A DNA stretch of 25,221 nucleotides. It comes from an uncultured Alistipes sp. GTDB lineage: Bacteria; Bacteroidota; Bacteroidia; Bacteroidales; Rikenellaceae. The DNA lies in assembly GCA_910587675.1 (NCBI GenBank), contig CAJUMU010000028.1:1-25221 (forward strand), in the 5' to 3' direction. Numbering within the stretch: position 1 is the first letter of the stretch; every line of letters begins with the position of its first letter. The notes beneath the pieces were generated by a model. The model was not told the DNA's origin. It saw nothing but the letters and a program-made list of their open reading frames with translations, and did not search any database. Both the position numbers and the translations under genes were made by a program. This document shows, piece after piece, positions 7,283 through 14,134 of this stretch.

Positions 7283-7459
7283 ATGTTAAATACGGACAAT
7301 ATGAGTGAGATCGAAATCGAGCAAATGCAGGAGAAAATAGATGCAGGCATATTGCTGGCCCAGCAACGTTTGAAGGAGAAAGCCAAGAAAGAGGACGGCG
7401 AACTGGTCATCATGCGCGACGGCAAAGTCATGCACGTAAAGGCCGACGACCTCGAATAG
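7283..7459 (+). CDS. Small charged protein, candidate antitoxin partner of the zeta-like gene
   Basis: A 58-aa frame (or 52 aa from the ATG at 7301) begins 6 nt after the toxin stop codon. The middle, ILLAQQRLKEKAKKEDGELV, looks like an amphipathic helix, and the end, VIMRDGKVMHVKADDL, like a beta-hairpin. Small proteins of this style, with an AQQRxxEKA helix and a DGKxxxVxA tail, are in my memory commonly found beside zeta-like genes in Bacteroidetes. The order toxin-first is opposite to the classical epsilon-zeta operon. The assignment as antitoxin is inference from position and size. The start at 7283 is slightly favoured by tight spacing; 7301 is equally possible. Confidence 0.65.
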   Translation: MLNTDNMSEIEIEQMQEKIDAGILLAQQRLKEKAKKEDGELVIMRDGKVMHVKADDLE

Positions 7460-7469
7460 ATGTTCCGAA

Positions 7470-7530
7470 GAACCGCTCGCGGTTCGTTAGCGACAGCCGC
7501 CCGCCCCGAATTCCGCCCGAATTCGGGGCG
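7470..7530. repeat. Two tandem palindromes after the zeta module
   Basis: GAACCGC (7470-7476) pairs with GCGGTTC (7479-7485), and a perfect 11-bp arm at 7502-7512 pairs with 7520-7530 (loop 7 nt). They lie immediately after the small gene and before repeat copy A. The first palindrome recurs in opposite order at 9362-9378. Confidence 0.7.
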
Positions 7531-7555
7531 AGTTGCGTCAATAAATGCGAGTCGT

Positions 7556-7637
7556 GCGGGCCGCAGCCTCGCTCTCGCGGAGGCCCGCAACTCGTTCAAC
7601 GCTCGTTCGCATTCTCCGCAGACTGCCGTCCGAGGGC
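7556..7637 (+). repeat. Dispersed repeat, copy A
   Basis: Two modules: a GC-rich arm starting GCGGGCCGCAGCCTC and ending CGGAGGCCCGC (7556-7588), then CAACTCGTTCAACGCTCG and a core TTCTCCGCAGACTGC with GTCCG (to 7637). Near copies occur at 24163-24240 (same strand) and 9400-9477 (opposite strand), partial ones at 330-405 and 9287-9358. The right part overlaps the last codons of the gene on the minus strand. Confidence 0.8.
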
Positions 7638-8588
7638 CGCGTGCCGCCTATCGACCCGCATCCCGATATCGATTATATCGTTCAACGCTTCGCGCCGCAA
7701 ACTCTCGTGCTTCAAAAGACAATCGATTTCGAACGCCTCGGCGTCGAGCGAACGTTCCGACTCGTTTTTATCCGCGCGCGCAATATATTCCAACATCCAG
7801 CTGAGACGCATGATATCCAACAGCATAAGCCGCACGCACATACGGTCGCCGCTGTCGACGACCGCAGAATACGGGCCGCCCTCGAGCAGGAAAGAGCGTT
7901 CGTCGCGGTAGCTTATCCTATCCACGCGAACGAGATAAAACTCCTCCTCGATATTCAGCTTATGATCGCTCATGATTGCGCACATGTTGCGGTCGGACAT
8001 GTAAACGACCAGATCGAGACCCGACAAATCGAACGTCCCGCGCGTCTTGAGAAGCTCCACAATTCTTTGAATGTAAACGACATGGTATTTCTCGAACCAC
8101 ATCGCGCGACGCTCCGTTTCGATCATATCCCGATAAGGCATCAACCACATAGGTCGGGCCGACTGTTCGGAGAAGGGGACGGGTTCGTCCTTGCAAGCCC
8201 CGACCGTAAACTTCAGCACATTCAGAAGCTCGATCAAATCGCGCGGCGTCGCGAACCAGTTCGTAGTATCCGAATAGGGGCGTATGACGACCGACCCCGT
8301 GCGGTCGGGCACGCGATCGGGATCCGCTTCGACCTCCGCAATACCGTCACGGGCAAACTGTTCGCGGCGGCTGCGCACGGGTTCGGAGTAGTCGATGCGG
8401 AACGATTCGTCGTCGAGATATGTCACGCTGTTGACCAACACATCGACAGCACGGTCGTCCTTGCGGCTCGATATGCCGACGAACAAATCGGCCTCTACTA
8501 TGTCTAAAGATTGGTGCTTCTTAAGATATTCTATGATTTTCGCGAAGGTATCGTTGTAAAGTTCGCGATTGTTGGGGTTTACAGTCAT
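7596..8588 (-). CDS. Unknown-family protein, full-length relative of the left-edge gene
   Basis: From the ATG at 8588 (MTVNPNNRELY) the product is 330 aa, soluble, acidic and without signal peptide. The frame stays open upstream to 8789, but that part is translated noise from a structured leader and GC-rich hairpins. I do not recognise the family. The C-terminal 135 residues match the left-edge protein (RNMC, RISYRDE, SFLLEGG, VRLMLLDIMRL, RREALND, IGMRVDRRH). The N-terminal half has FAKIIEYLKK (helix), a strand-rich part near VDVLVNSVTYLDDESFRI and a middle WLMPYRDMIE, but no known catalytic signature. Its last ~20 codons are encoded by repeat copy A. It is preceded by an attenuator-like leader (8632-8860). 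Confidence 0.85.
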   Translation of the reverse strand: MTVNPNNRELYNDTFAKIIEYLKKHQSLDIVEADLFVGISSRKDDRAVDVLVNSVTYLDDESFRIDYSEPVRSRREQFARDGIAEVEADPDRVPDRTGSVVIRPYSDTTNWFATPRDLIELLNVLKFTVGACKDEPVPFSEQSARPMWLMPYRDMIETERRAMWFEKYHVVYIQRIVELLKTRGTFDLSGLDLVVYMSDRNMCAIMSDHKLNIEEEFYLVRVDRISYRDERSFLLEGGPYSAVVDSGDRMCVRLMLLDIMRLSWMLEYIARADKNESERSLDAEAFEIDCLLKHESLRREALNDIIDIGMRVDRRHAALGRQSAENANER

Positions 8589-8631
8589 TGTTGCGGGCGA
8601 TTGGAGGTGGATATGATGCGCCCATAGAATA

Positions 8632-8860
8632 TAAAAAGGGCGCAGGTACAGTCCCACCCTCGGCCTTGCGAGCCTTACCCGGTAAACTGCCCTTACGCCC
8701 AAGTCAGCCCCTACAATTTTGTAGGGGCAAAACAAGGGTTTCAGACAAAATTTATACCGAGAAAACCTATCATGAAATGATAGTCGCAAGTTTTAGGGTG
8801 GTATAAAGGTTTGTCCTAACCTTTAGATAATATGTTGCACGGTTACGGAACCGTCCTCTT
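8632..8860 (-). ncRNA. Structured leader or small RNA, attenuator-like
   Basis: Reading leftward from the -7 box at 8864-8871 there are successive hairpins: 8849-8854/8839-8844 (6 bp), 8818-8825/8804-8811 (8 bp), 8800-8807/8751-8758 (8 bp, enclosing a perfect 7-bp hairpin 8777-8783/8767-8773), and 8719-8728/8707-8716 (perfect 10 bp). Near the end, minus-strand TGCGCCC (8644-8638) can pair upstream with GGGCGTA (8700-8694) and is then followed by five T, a terminator. Alternatively it pairs downstream with GGGCGCA (8623-8617), which would bury the T-run. The second and third stems also exclude each other. The unknown 330-aa gene starts 44 nt beyond. No known riboswitch class is recognised. Confidence 0.5.
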
Positions 8861-8863
8861 TTG

Positions 8864-8871
8864 CAAAGGTA
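8864..8871 (-). promoter_or_regulatory. Promoter -7 box of the structured leader
   Basis: Reads TACCTTTG on the minus strand, an exact TAnnTTTG match. The -33 position has no good TTTG. Transcription would start near 8859 and run through the leader towards the 330-aa gene. Confidence 0.6.
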
Positions 8872-9286
8872 ACATAACTTTTCGTTTTAAGTCATGCGAC
8901 CCGCTAAAACAAAAAGACGAAACGTGAACCTGACTTAAGAGGATAAGCCTGCGCCGAAACGCACTTGCATTACTATGTCACCGTAGGTCGTGGAATACCT
9001 TTCAGAACTTCATAACACAAGAGGCCCACGCCCGTCATGGCGCAGTAATTAATGATGTACCACTACCAATCGGAGCGTGGTTAACGACCCGAAGTAGGAC
9101 ATCCTCTTATTGCCGTCTGAATGTAAATTTTCCACGTTTACGGCGACAGCAATGCGATTCACATCGTATTCCGACGGATCGCTTGGTCCAAAAGTAGTAC
9201 AACCAATTGGAACATCCAACAAAATGCGTACTTTTTTTGTTGTTATTTGTGTTTTTTTTGAGGATTATGGGCTTCGGGAGAGGGCT

Positions 9287-9358
9287 GTTCGCCGACGGCG
9301 GAGGACGCAAACGAGCGTAAAGCGAGTTACAGTCCGCCGCGTGGGGGCGTCGGCGAAC
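9287..9358 (-). repeat. Dispersed repeat, divergent copy F bounded by a palindrome
   Basis: Bounded by GTTCGCCGAC (9287-9296) and GTCGGCGAAC (9349-9358), a perfect 10-bp inverted repeat. The inside, read on the minus strand, resembles the second module of copy A (TAACTCGCTTTACGCTCG then TGCGTCCTCCGCC). Confidence 0.55.
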
Positions 9359-9361
9359 TGC

Positions 9362-9378
9362 GCGGTTCGAAGAACCGC
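9362..9378. repeat. Palindrome GCGGTTC/GAACCGC
   Basis: A 7-bp perfect inverted repeat with a 3-nt loop between repeat copies F and C; the same arms occur at 7470-7485 next to copy A. Confidence 0.6.
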
Positions 9379-9399
9379 AAATATCCTTATAATATATTC

Positions 9400-9477
9400 G
9401 GGCAGCAGCCTGCGGAGAGACCGCGTGAATGAGCGAATGCGAATAGCGGGCCTCCGCTGCGGGAGGCTGCGGCCCGC
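9400..9477 (-). repeat. Dispersed repeat, copy C
   Basis: On the minus strand it starts with the same GCGGGCCGCAGCCTC and CGGAGGCCCGC arms as copy A and ends with CTCTCCGCAGGCTGC. Between them the second module is rearranged relative to copies A and B. Confidence 0.75.
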
Positions 9478-9518
9478 ACAGTCCTGCGGACTGCATTATT
9501 TACGCGCGGCAGATAGTC

Positions 9519-9938
9519 TTAAACCTCCCGAACCGTTTTCGCCTGCGGCAATTTGATCTCGATAGAGGCGCCCGACCACTGGTTCACCTTGTGGGTGACG
9601 TCGTACAGAACAGTGCCGTCATCTGCCGTGACCTTCACGTTGAGGGTGAACGGGCGATAATCGTCCACATCGCGCGAGACTGGCAGGGTGTGCGGAATAA
9701 CGTATATGTAAGCCACTATCGAGTCGCACTCGGCCGTGACGATCCGCAGATCGCGCGGCCCCGCGGCCTCGGCGGGAGGCTCCTTGAGATTGGCCCCGAC
9801 GGGAGCCACGTCGCTCGTCGCCGACACGAAATCGCACCGTTCGCCCGACGAATCGAACCCGCCGCACATCGCCGAGAGGTTGTAACGCCACAACTCGGCG
9901 AAACCGCTGTGAATGTCTATCGTAAACTTTCGTGCCAT
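9519..9938 (-). CDS. Hypothetical protein
   Basis: A 139-aa soluble protein that I do not recognise. The N-terminus (MARKFTIDIHSGFAELWRYN) has no signal peptide. The second half alternates hydrophobic and polar residues (FTLNVKVTADDGTVLYDVTHKV, then ASIEIKL), which suggests a beta-sandwich. Cys25 and Cys35 are the early cysteines. Codon use resembles the neighbouring core genes, so I regard it as real. It has a TAnnTTTG box at 9979-9986 and is divergent from the DUF177 gene. Confidence 0.7.
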   Translation of the reverse strand: MARKFTIDIHSGFAELWRYNLSAMCGGFDSSGERCDFVSATSDVAPVGANLKEPPAEAAGPRDLRIVTAECDSIVAYIYVIPHTLPVSRDVDDYRPFTLNVKVTADDGTVLYDVTHKVNQWSGASIEIKLPQAKTVREV

Positions 9939-9978
9939 ATCCGTATCATTGCATGACGCCGCGCGTCATTGACCACCA

Positions 9979-9986
9979 CAAAAATA
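9979..9986 (-). promoter_or_regulatory. Promoter -7 box of the hypothetical gene
   Basis: Reads TATTTTTG on the minus strand, about 40 bp upstream of the ATG at 9938. Confidence 0.55.
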
Positions 9987-9993
9987 GCAATTA

Positions 9994-10025
9994 TTTGCAC
10001 ATATTTAGAAATATTTGTAAATTTG
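9994..10025 (+). promoter_or_regulatory. Promoter of the DUF177-rpmF-plsX operon
   Basis: TTTG at 9994-9997, a 20-bp spacer, TAAATTTG at 10018-10025. Transcription would start near 10031, about 13 nt before the first ATG. Confidence 0.75.
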
Positions 10026-10043
10026 TCCGCTATTTGTACCGAA

Positions 10044-10622
10044 ATGGAGCTTGGCAAAAGATATTCCGTCGCATATAAAGGCCTGAAAAACAGCGCTTAC
10101 GACTTCCGATTCGAAGTCGACGGCGACTTGTTCGCCGCATACGAGAGCAAGGAGATCAAGGACGGACGGTGCGAAGTCGGCGTCACGATGCGCAAGGAGA
10201 GCGACACGCGACTGGTGTTCGACGTCGCTATCGAAGGCTACGCCGTTTGCGAATGCGACCGCTGTCTGGAGGATTGCAAGGTGCCGATCGACTACGAAGG
10301 CCGTCTGACGGTACGCATATCGGACGAGACGGGCGAGTACGACGGCGATGTGATGTGGGTCGCGCCCTCGGAGGAGGAGATCGACCTCACGCAATATATT
10401 TATGAAAGCATAGTCCTTTCGTTGCCTTACCGGAGAGTTCATCCCGAAGGTGAATGCAACCCCGACATGCTGGCGCGCTTCAGCATAGCCGACGGCGCAG
10501 AGGTCGACGAGACCTCGGCCGACGAGGAGAGCGATCCGCACGGCATAAGCGAGGGTGACTTCAATAAGTTGGCAGCATTGAAGGCTCGCATGCAGGGCGA
10601 GGACGGCGAAACGGAACTGTAA
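10044..10622 (+). CDS. DUF177 (YceD-like) protein
   Basis: A 192-aa protein of the DUF177/YceD family, which is almost always encoded directly before rpmF; in bacteria and plastids the family is linked to 23S rRNA accumulation, though its mechanism is unsettled. The conserved cysteine core is seen at 69-78 (CECDRCLEDC), followed by the conserved acidic middle and the SLPYRRVHPEGEC segment, ending with a lysine-containing tail. The ATG at 10044 is chosen because upstream in-frame codons precede the promoter. The rpmF start lies 37 bp after its stop, consistent with one transcript. Confidence 0.92.
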   Translation: MELGKRYSVAYKGLKNSAYDFRFEVDGDLFAAYESKEIKDGRCEVGVTMRKESDTRLVFDVAIEGYAVCECDRCLEDCKVPIDYEGRLTVRISDETGEYDGDVMWVAPSEEEIDLTQYIYESIVLSLPYRRVHPEGECNPDMLARFSIADGAEVDETSADEESDPHGISEGDFNKLAALKARMQGEDGETEL

Positions 10623-10659
10623 GATAGACAACAAGTAACTTAAAAATTGATATTGTAAA

Positions 10660-10842
10660 ATGGCACATCCTAAACACAAAATCTCGTCGACCCGACGCGA
10701 TAAGAGAAGAACCCACTACAAGGCCGTCGTTCCCACGGTCGTAACCTGCTCGAACTGCGGCGCTTCGGTGCTCTACCACCGCGTATGCCCCGAATGCGGT
10801 TTCTATCGCGGCAAGCTGGCTATCGAAAAGAAGGCCGAATAG
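10660..10842 (+). CDS. rpmF: 50S ribosomal protein L32
   Basis: A 60-aa basic protein with the L32 start MAHPKHKISSTRRDKRR and a complete zinc ribbon: Cys30/Cys33 and Cys43/Cys46. It is therefore the zinc-containing form rather than the cysteine-less paralogue some bacteria use in zinc limitation. It is the middle gene of the DUF177-rpmF-plsX operon. Confidence 0.98.
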   Translation: MAHPKHKISSTRRDKRRTHYKAVVPTVVTCSNCGASVLYHRVCPECGFYRGKLAIEKKAE

Positions 10843-10859
10843 TGCGGACCAAAGTTACG

Positions 10860-10940
10860 GAGAGAGCCTCGTTACGTGCGCTCTCTCTTGTCGTTATATG
10901 CCGTCGCCTTTACGCGACGACCTCCGAAAAGACGGCATAT
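10860..10940 (+). promoter_or_regulatory. Hairpins between rpmF and plsX, two of them mutually exclusive
   Basis: GAGAGAGC (10860-10867) pairs with GCTCTCTC (10880-10887). ATATGCCGTC (10896-10905) pairs perfectly with GACGGCATAT (10931-10940), while CGTCGC (10902-10907) can instead pair with GCGACG (10914-10919). The first could attenuate after rpmF; the other two compete for the same bases before plsX. Confidence 0.5.
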
Positions 10941-10976
10941 GATCCTTTATTAACCGACACCTTAAATTAAAATCCT

Positions 10977-11954
10977 ATGTTAAAGATTGGTATCGACGCC
11001 ATGGGCGGAGACTTCGCTCCCGAAGCGGTCGTAAAAGGCGCCGTAATGGCTCTCGACGCGATCGGCGAGCAGAGCCGCATCGTTCTTTTCGGCGACGAGG
11101 CGAAGATCGCGGCTCAGATCGCAGCCGAAGGTTGCGCCCCCGAGCGTTTCACGATAGTCAACACTACCGAGGTGATAGAGATGGGCGACCACCCCGCCAA
11201 AGCCTTCAAGGCCAAACCCGATTCGAGCATAGCCGTAGGTTTCGGTTATCTTGCCAAAGGCGGCATCGACGGATTCGCCAGCGCAGGTTCGACCGGCGCC
11301 ATGATGGTGGGATCGATGTATGTGGCCAAACCCGTCAAGGGCGTTATCCGCCCCACCATATCGACCCTGATCCCCACGTTGAGCGGCGCACCCGCCGTGA
11401 TGATGGACGTGGGCCTGAATGTCGACTGCAAACCCGAGGTGCTGGCGCAGTACGGCCTCATCGGATCGATCTATGCGGAGTCGGTGCTCGGCATAAAGAA
11501 TCCCCGCGTGGCCCTGCTCAACATCGGCGAGGAGGAGACCAAGGGCAATGCCCAGACGCAGGCGGCGTATCGACTCATGAAGGCCGACGGCGAAAAGGGA
11601 CTCTACAACTTCGTCGGCAACGTCGAATCGTCGTACATCTTCACGGGCAAAGTCGCCGACGTGGTTGTCTGCGACGGTTTCGTGGGCAACATCGCGTTGA
11701 AGATGGCCGAAGGACTCTATGTCATCAACGCCAAGATGGGCACCATGAACCCCTTCTGGAACGCGATGAATTACGAGAACGTGGGCGGTACTCCCGTATT
11801 GGGCGTGAATGCGCCCGTAATGATCGGCCACGGCAAGTCGACGCCCGAAGCCATCAAGAATATGATCCTCTCGTTGGAACAGAGCATAAAATCGCACGTC
11901 ACCGACAAGATCCGCGAAGCATTCAAGGACTTCGAGCCTATGGACGAAGCGTAA
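10977..11954 (+). CDS. plsX: Phosphate acyltransferase PlsX
   Basis: PlsX makes acyl-phosphate from acyl-ACP, the donor used by PlsY for glycerol-3-phosphate acylation in phospholipid synthesis. The 325-aa protein begins with the family signature IGIDAMGGDFAPE (residues 4-16) and has FASAGSTGAMMV, NIGEEETKGN and VCDGFVGNIALK in the expected order. It follows rpmF by 134 bp with hairpins between. A strong terminator follows, so the fabH gene that commonly comes next in other bacteria is absent here. Confidence 0.97.
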   Translation: MLKIGIDAMGGDFAPEAVVKGAVMALDAIGEQSRIVLFGDEAKIAAQIAAEGCAPERFTIVNTTEVIEMGDHPAKAFKAKPDSSIAVGFGYLAKGGIDGFASAGSTGAMMVGSMYVAKPVKGVIRPTISTLIPTLSGAPAVMMDVGLNVDCKPEVLAQYGLIGSIYAESVLGIKNPRVALLNIGEEETKGNAQTQAAYRLMKADGEKGLYNFVGNVESSYIFTGKVADVVVCDGFVGNIALKMAEGLYVINAKMGTMNPFWNAMNYENVGGTPVLGVNAPVMIGHGKSTPEAIKNMILSLEQSIKSHVTDKIREAFKDFEPMDEA

Positions 11955-11980
11955 ACGGCATTCCGTTCACAAATACGACC

Positions 11981-12016
11981 GCGGCCGCTCTCCACGTGAG
12001 AACGGCCGCAGTTTTT
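11981..12016 (+). terminator. Intrinsic terminator of the plsX operon
   Basis: GCGGCCG (11981-11987) pairs with CGGCCGC (12003-12009), an inner CTC/GAG adds three pairs, and AGTTTTT follows. It lies directly before the lepA promoter. Confidence 0.85.
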
Positions 12017-12029
12017 GTCGAAATTTTTG

Positions 12030-12037
12030 TATATTTG
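12030..12037 (+). promoter_or_regulatory. lepA promoter, -7 box
   Basis: TATATTTG, an exact TAnnTTTG match, 22 bp before the lepA ATG. The upstream -33 region is taken up by the plsX terminator and holds no TTTG at the usual distance. Confidence 0.65.
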
Positions 12038-12059
12038 CGCACATTACACGAAGCGCAGA

Positions 12060-13850
12060 ATGAAGAATATACGTAACTTTTGCATAATAGCTCATATCGA
12101 CCACGGCAAATCGACTTTGGCCGACCGCTTGTTGGAGTATACCAATACACTGAATCATCGCGAAATGCAGGCTCAGGTGCTGGACGATATGGATCTCGAA
12201 CGCGAAAAGGGCATCACGATCAAGAGCCACGCCATACAGATGGAGTACAAGGCCCGCGACGGACAGACCTACGTGCTCAATCTGATCGACACCCCGGGTC
12301 ACGTCGACTTCTCATACGAGGTGTCGCGCGCCATAGCTTCGTGTGAAGGCGCCCTGCTGGTAGTGGATGCCACGCAAGGCATTCAGGCCCAGACGATCTC
12401 GAACCTCTATCTGGCCATCGGCCACGATCTGGAGATCATCCCCGTGCTGAACAAGATCGACGTGGAGTCGGCGATGATCGACGAGGTGAAGGATCAGGTG
12501 ATAGATCTCATCGGATGCAAGGACGAAGATATACTGCTCGCCTCGGGCAAGACGGGGCAGGGCGTGGAGGATGTTCTGGAGGCCATCGTGGCGCGCATTC
12601 CCGCGCCGAAAGGCGATGAGAACGCTCCGTTGCAGGCCCTCATATTCGATTCGGTGTTCAACCCGTTCCGCGGCGTGATAGCCTATTACCGCGTCTTCAA
12701 CGGCACGTTGCGCAAGGGCGACCACGTGAAGTTCTTCAACGCGGGGAGCGATTACGACGCCGACGAGGTGGGCGTGCTGAAACTGAAGATGCAGCCGCGC
12801 ACGGAGGTGCGCGCGGGAGACGTGGGTTACATATGCTCGGGCATAAAGACCTCGACCGACGTGAAGGTGGGCGACACGATAACCTCGGCCGTCATGCCGT
12901 GCAAGGAGGCGATCGCGGGCTTCGAGGATGTGAAGCCCATGGTCTTCGCGGGCGTCTATCCCGTGGAGGCCGACCAGTACGAGGATCTGCGCGCATCGCT
13001 CGAAAAGTTGCAGCTGAACGACGCCTCGCTCACGTTCGAGCCCGAGAGTTCGCTCGCGCTGGGATTCGGATTCCGCTGCGGGTTCCTCGGTCTGCTGCAC
13101 ATGGAGATAATTCAGGAGCGTCTGTACCGCGAGTTCGACATGGACGTCATAACCACCGTTCCCAACGTGTCGTATCGCATTACGACCACCTCGGGCGAGG
13201 TGACGGAGGTGCACAACCCGTCGGGATTGCCCGAGATAACCAAGGTGGCGAAGATCGAGGAGCCCTATATCCTCGCCCAGATAATCACCAAGTCGGATTT
13301 CCTCGGCGCCGTGATAAAGCTCTGCATCGACAAGCGCGGCGTGATGAAGAATCAGAATTTCATTACGCAGGATCGCGTGGAGATCAATTTCGACATGCCG
13401 CTGTCGGAGATCGTGTTCGATTTTTACGACAAGCTGAAGAGCATTTCTAAGGGTTACGCCTCGTTCGACTACCATCGCACGGGATACGAGCCGAGTAAGC
13501 TCGCCAAACTCGACATATTGCTCAACGGAGAGCCCGTCGACGCTCTCTCGTCGCTCATCTATGCCGACCACGCCTATGATTTCGGCCGCAAGATGTGCGA
13601 GAAGCTCAAGGAGTTGATTCCGCGCCAGCAGTTCGACATAGCCATTCAGGCGGCTATCGGAGCCAAGATCATCGCACGCGAAACGGTGAAGGCGGTGCGC
13701 AAGGATGTGACGGCCAAGTGTTACGGCGGCGACATATCGCGTAAACGCAAACTGCTGGAGAAGCAGAAGGCGGGCAAGAAGCGCATGCGTCAGGTGGGGC
13801 AGGTGCAGGTGCCGCAGTCGGCGTTCCTCGCCGTGCTGAAGATGGATTGA
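12060..13850 (+). CDS. lepA: Elongation factor 4 (LepA)
   Basis: LepA is a ribosome-associated translational GTPase implicated in initiation and in recovery of stalled or misassembled ribosomes. The 596-aa length is canonical. The G domain shows AHIDHGKST (residues 11-19), DTPGHVDF and NKID. The C-terminal LepA-specific end, with [30 protein letters not shown]-type sequence, is intact and ends in [10 protein letters not shown]. The ATG at 12060 gives the standard [16 protein letters not shown] start; the frame is open 15 codons upstream but those overlap the promoter. Confidence 0.98.
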   Translation: [596 protein letters not shown]

Positions 13851-13936
13851 CGACGGACGGCCACAGCGCGCGCCGACTCGCAGGAGGGCTTGCGGGCAGT
13901 TGTGCGGATTGTTGCGGGGCGTTTCGCGGCCCGTCG

Positions 13937-13957
13937 GCGCGGATTTAACGCGTTTTT
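13937..13957 (+). terminator. Weak terminator after lepA
   Basis: A short stem CGCG (13938-13941) with CGCG (13949-13952) around an AT-rich loop, followed by five T. The stem is too short for confidence. Confidence 0.3.
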
Positions 13958-13970
13958 CGGTGTGCGAATG

Positions 13971-14001
13971 GTTGGCGAATCGAAAAAGTTCGTTATATTT
14001 G
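13971..14001 (+). promoter_or_regulatory. Promoter of tRNA-Gly
   Basis: GTTG at 13971-13974, a 19-bp spacer and TATATTTG at 13994-14001, 12 bp before the mature tRNA. Confidence 0.65.
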
Positions 14002-14013
14002 CATTACGGAATT

Positions 14014-14086
14014 GCGGTAGTAGCTCAGTTGGTAGAGCATTGGCTTCCCAAGCCAAGGGTCACGGGTTCGAGTCCCGCTTACCGCT
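14014..14086 (+). tRNA. tRNA-Gly (anticodon CCC)
   Basis: A full cloverleaf can be drawn: acceptor GCGGTAG with TTACCGC (one G-T pair), D arm GCTC/GAGC with AGTTGGTA loop, anticodon stem TTGGC/GCCAA with loop TTCCCAA giving CCC, and a T loop TTCGAGT. The discriminator base is T, as expected for bacterial tRNA-Gly. CCA is not encoded. The outermost T-stem pair is an A-C mismatch. Confidence 0.95.
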
Positions 14087-14088
14087 CG

Positions 14089-14116
14089 AAAGGTCCTTTC
14101 ATGAAGGGCCTTTTTT
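14089..14116 (+). terminator. Intrinsic terminator of the tRNA gene
   Basis: AAGGTCCTT pairs with AAGGGCCTT (one T-G pair) around a short loop and runs into six T, starting a few bases after the tRNA. Confidence 0.85.
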
Positions 14117-14134
14117 GTTGTGCGGGAGTGCGAG

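Larger units (their letters stand above)
8589..9518. other. 930-bp region with no convincing gene
   Basis: The region holds a structured leader (8632-8860), a lower-GC stretch (about 8700-9280), two repeat copies (9287-9358, 9400-9477) and several palindromes. A 9-bp inverted repeat, TAAGAGGAT at 8936-8944 and ATCCTCTTA at 9101-9109, brackets about 170 bp. The plus strand is stop-free for 87 codons (8934-9194) but without any ATG, and the other strand gives short broken frames. I see decayed or RNA-coding DNA rather than an intact protein gene. Confidence 0.6.

Noticed and set aside
8588..8806. Plus-strand 72-codon frame over the structured leader
   Set aside because: It coincides with the hairpins and with the minus-strand promoter transcript, has no promoter of its own and no recognisable protein features.
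8936..9109. 6S RNA, tmRNA or RNase P RNA bounded by the 9-bp inverted repeat
   Set aside because: Internal pairings cross rather than nest, and none of the conserved sequence blocks of these RNAs is present.
9107..9556. Open frames of 129 (minus) and 148 (plus) codons across the repeats
   Set aside because: Both run through repeat copies F and C and are Arg-rich, low-complexity translations of GC-rich palindromes.
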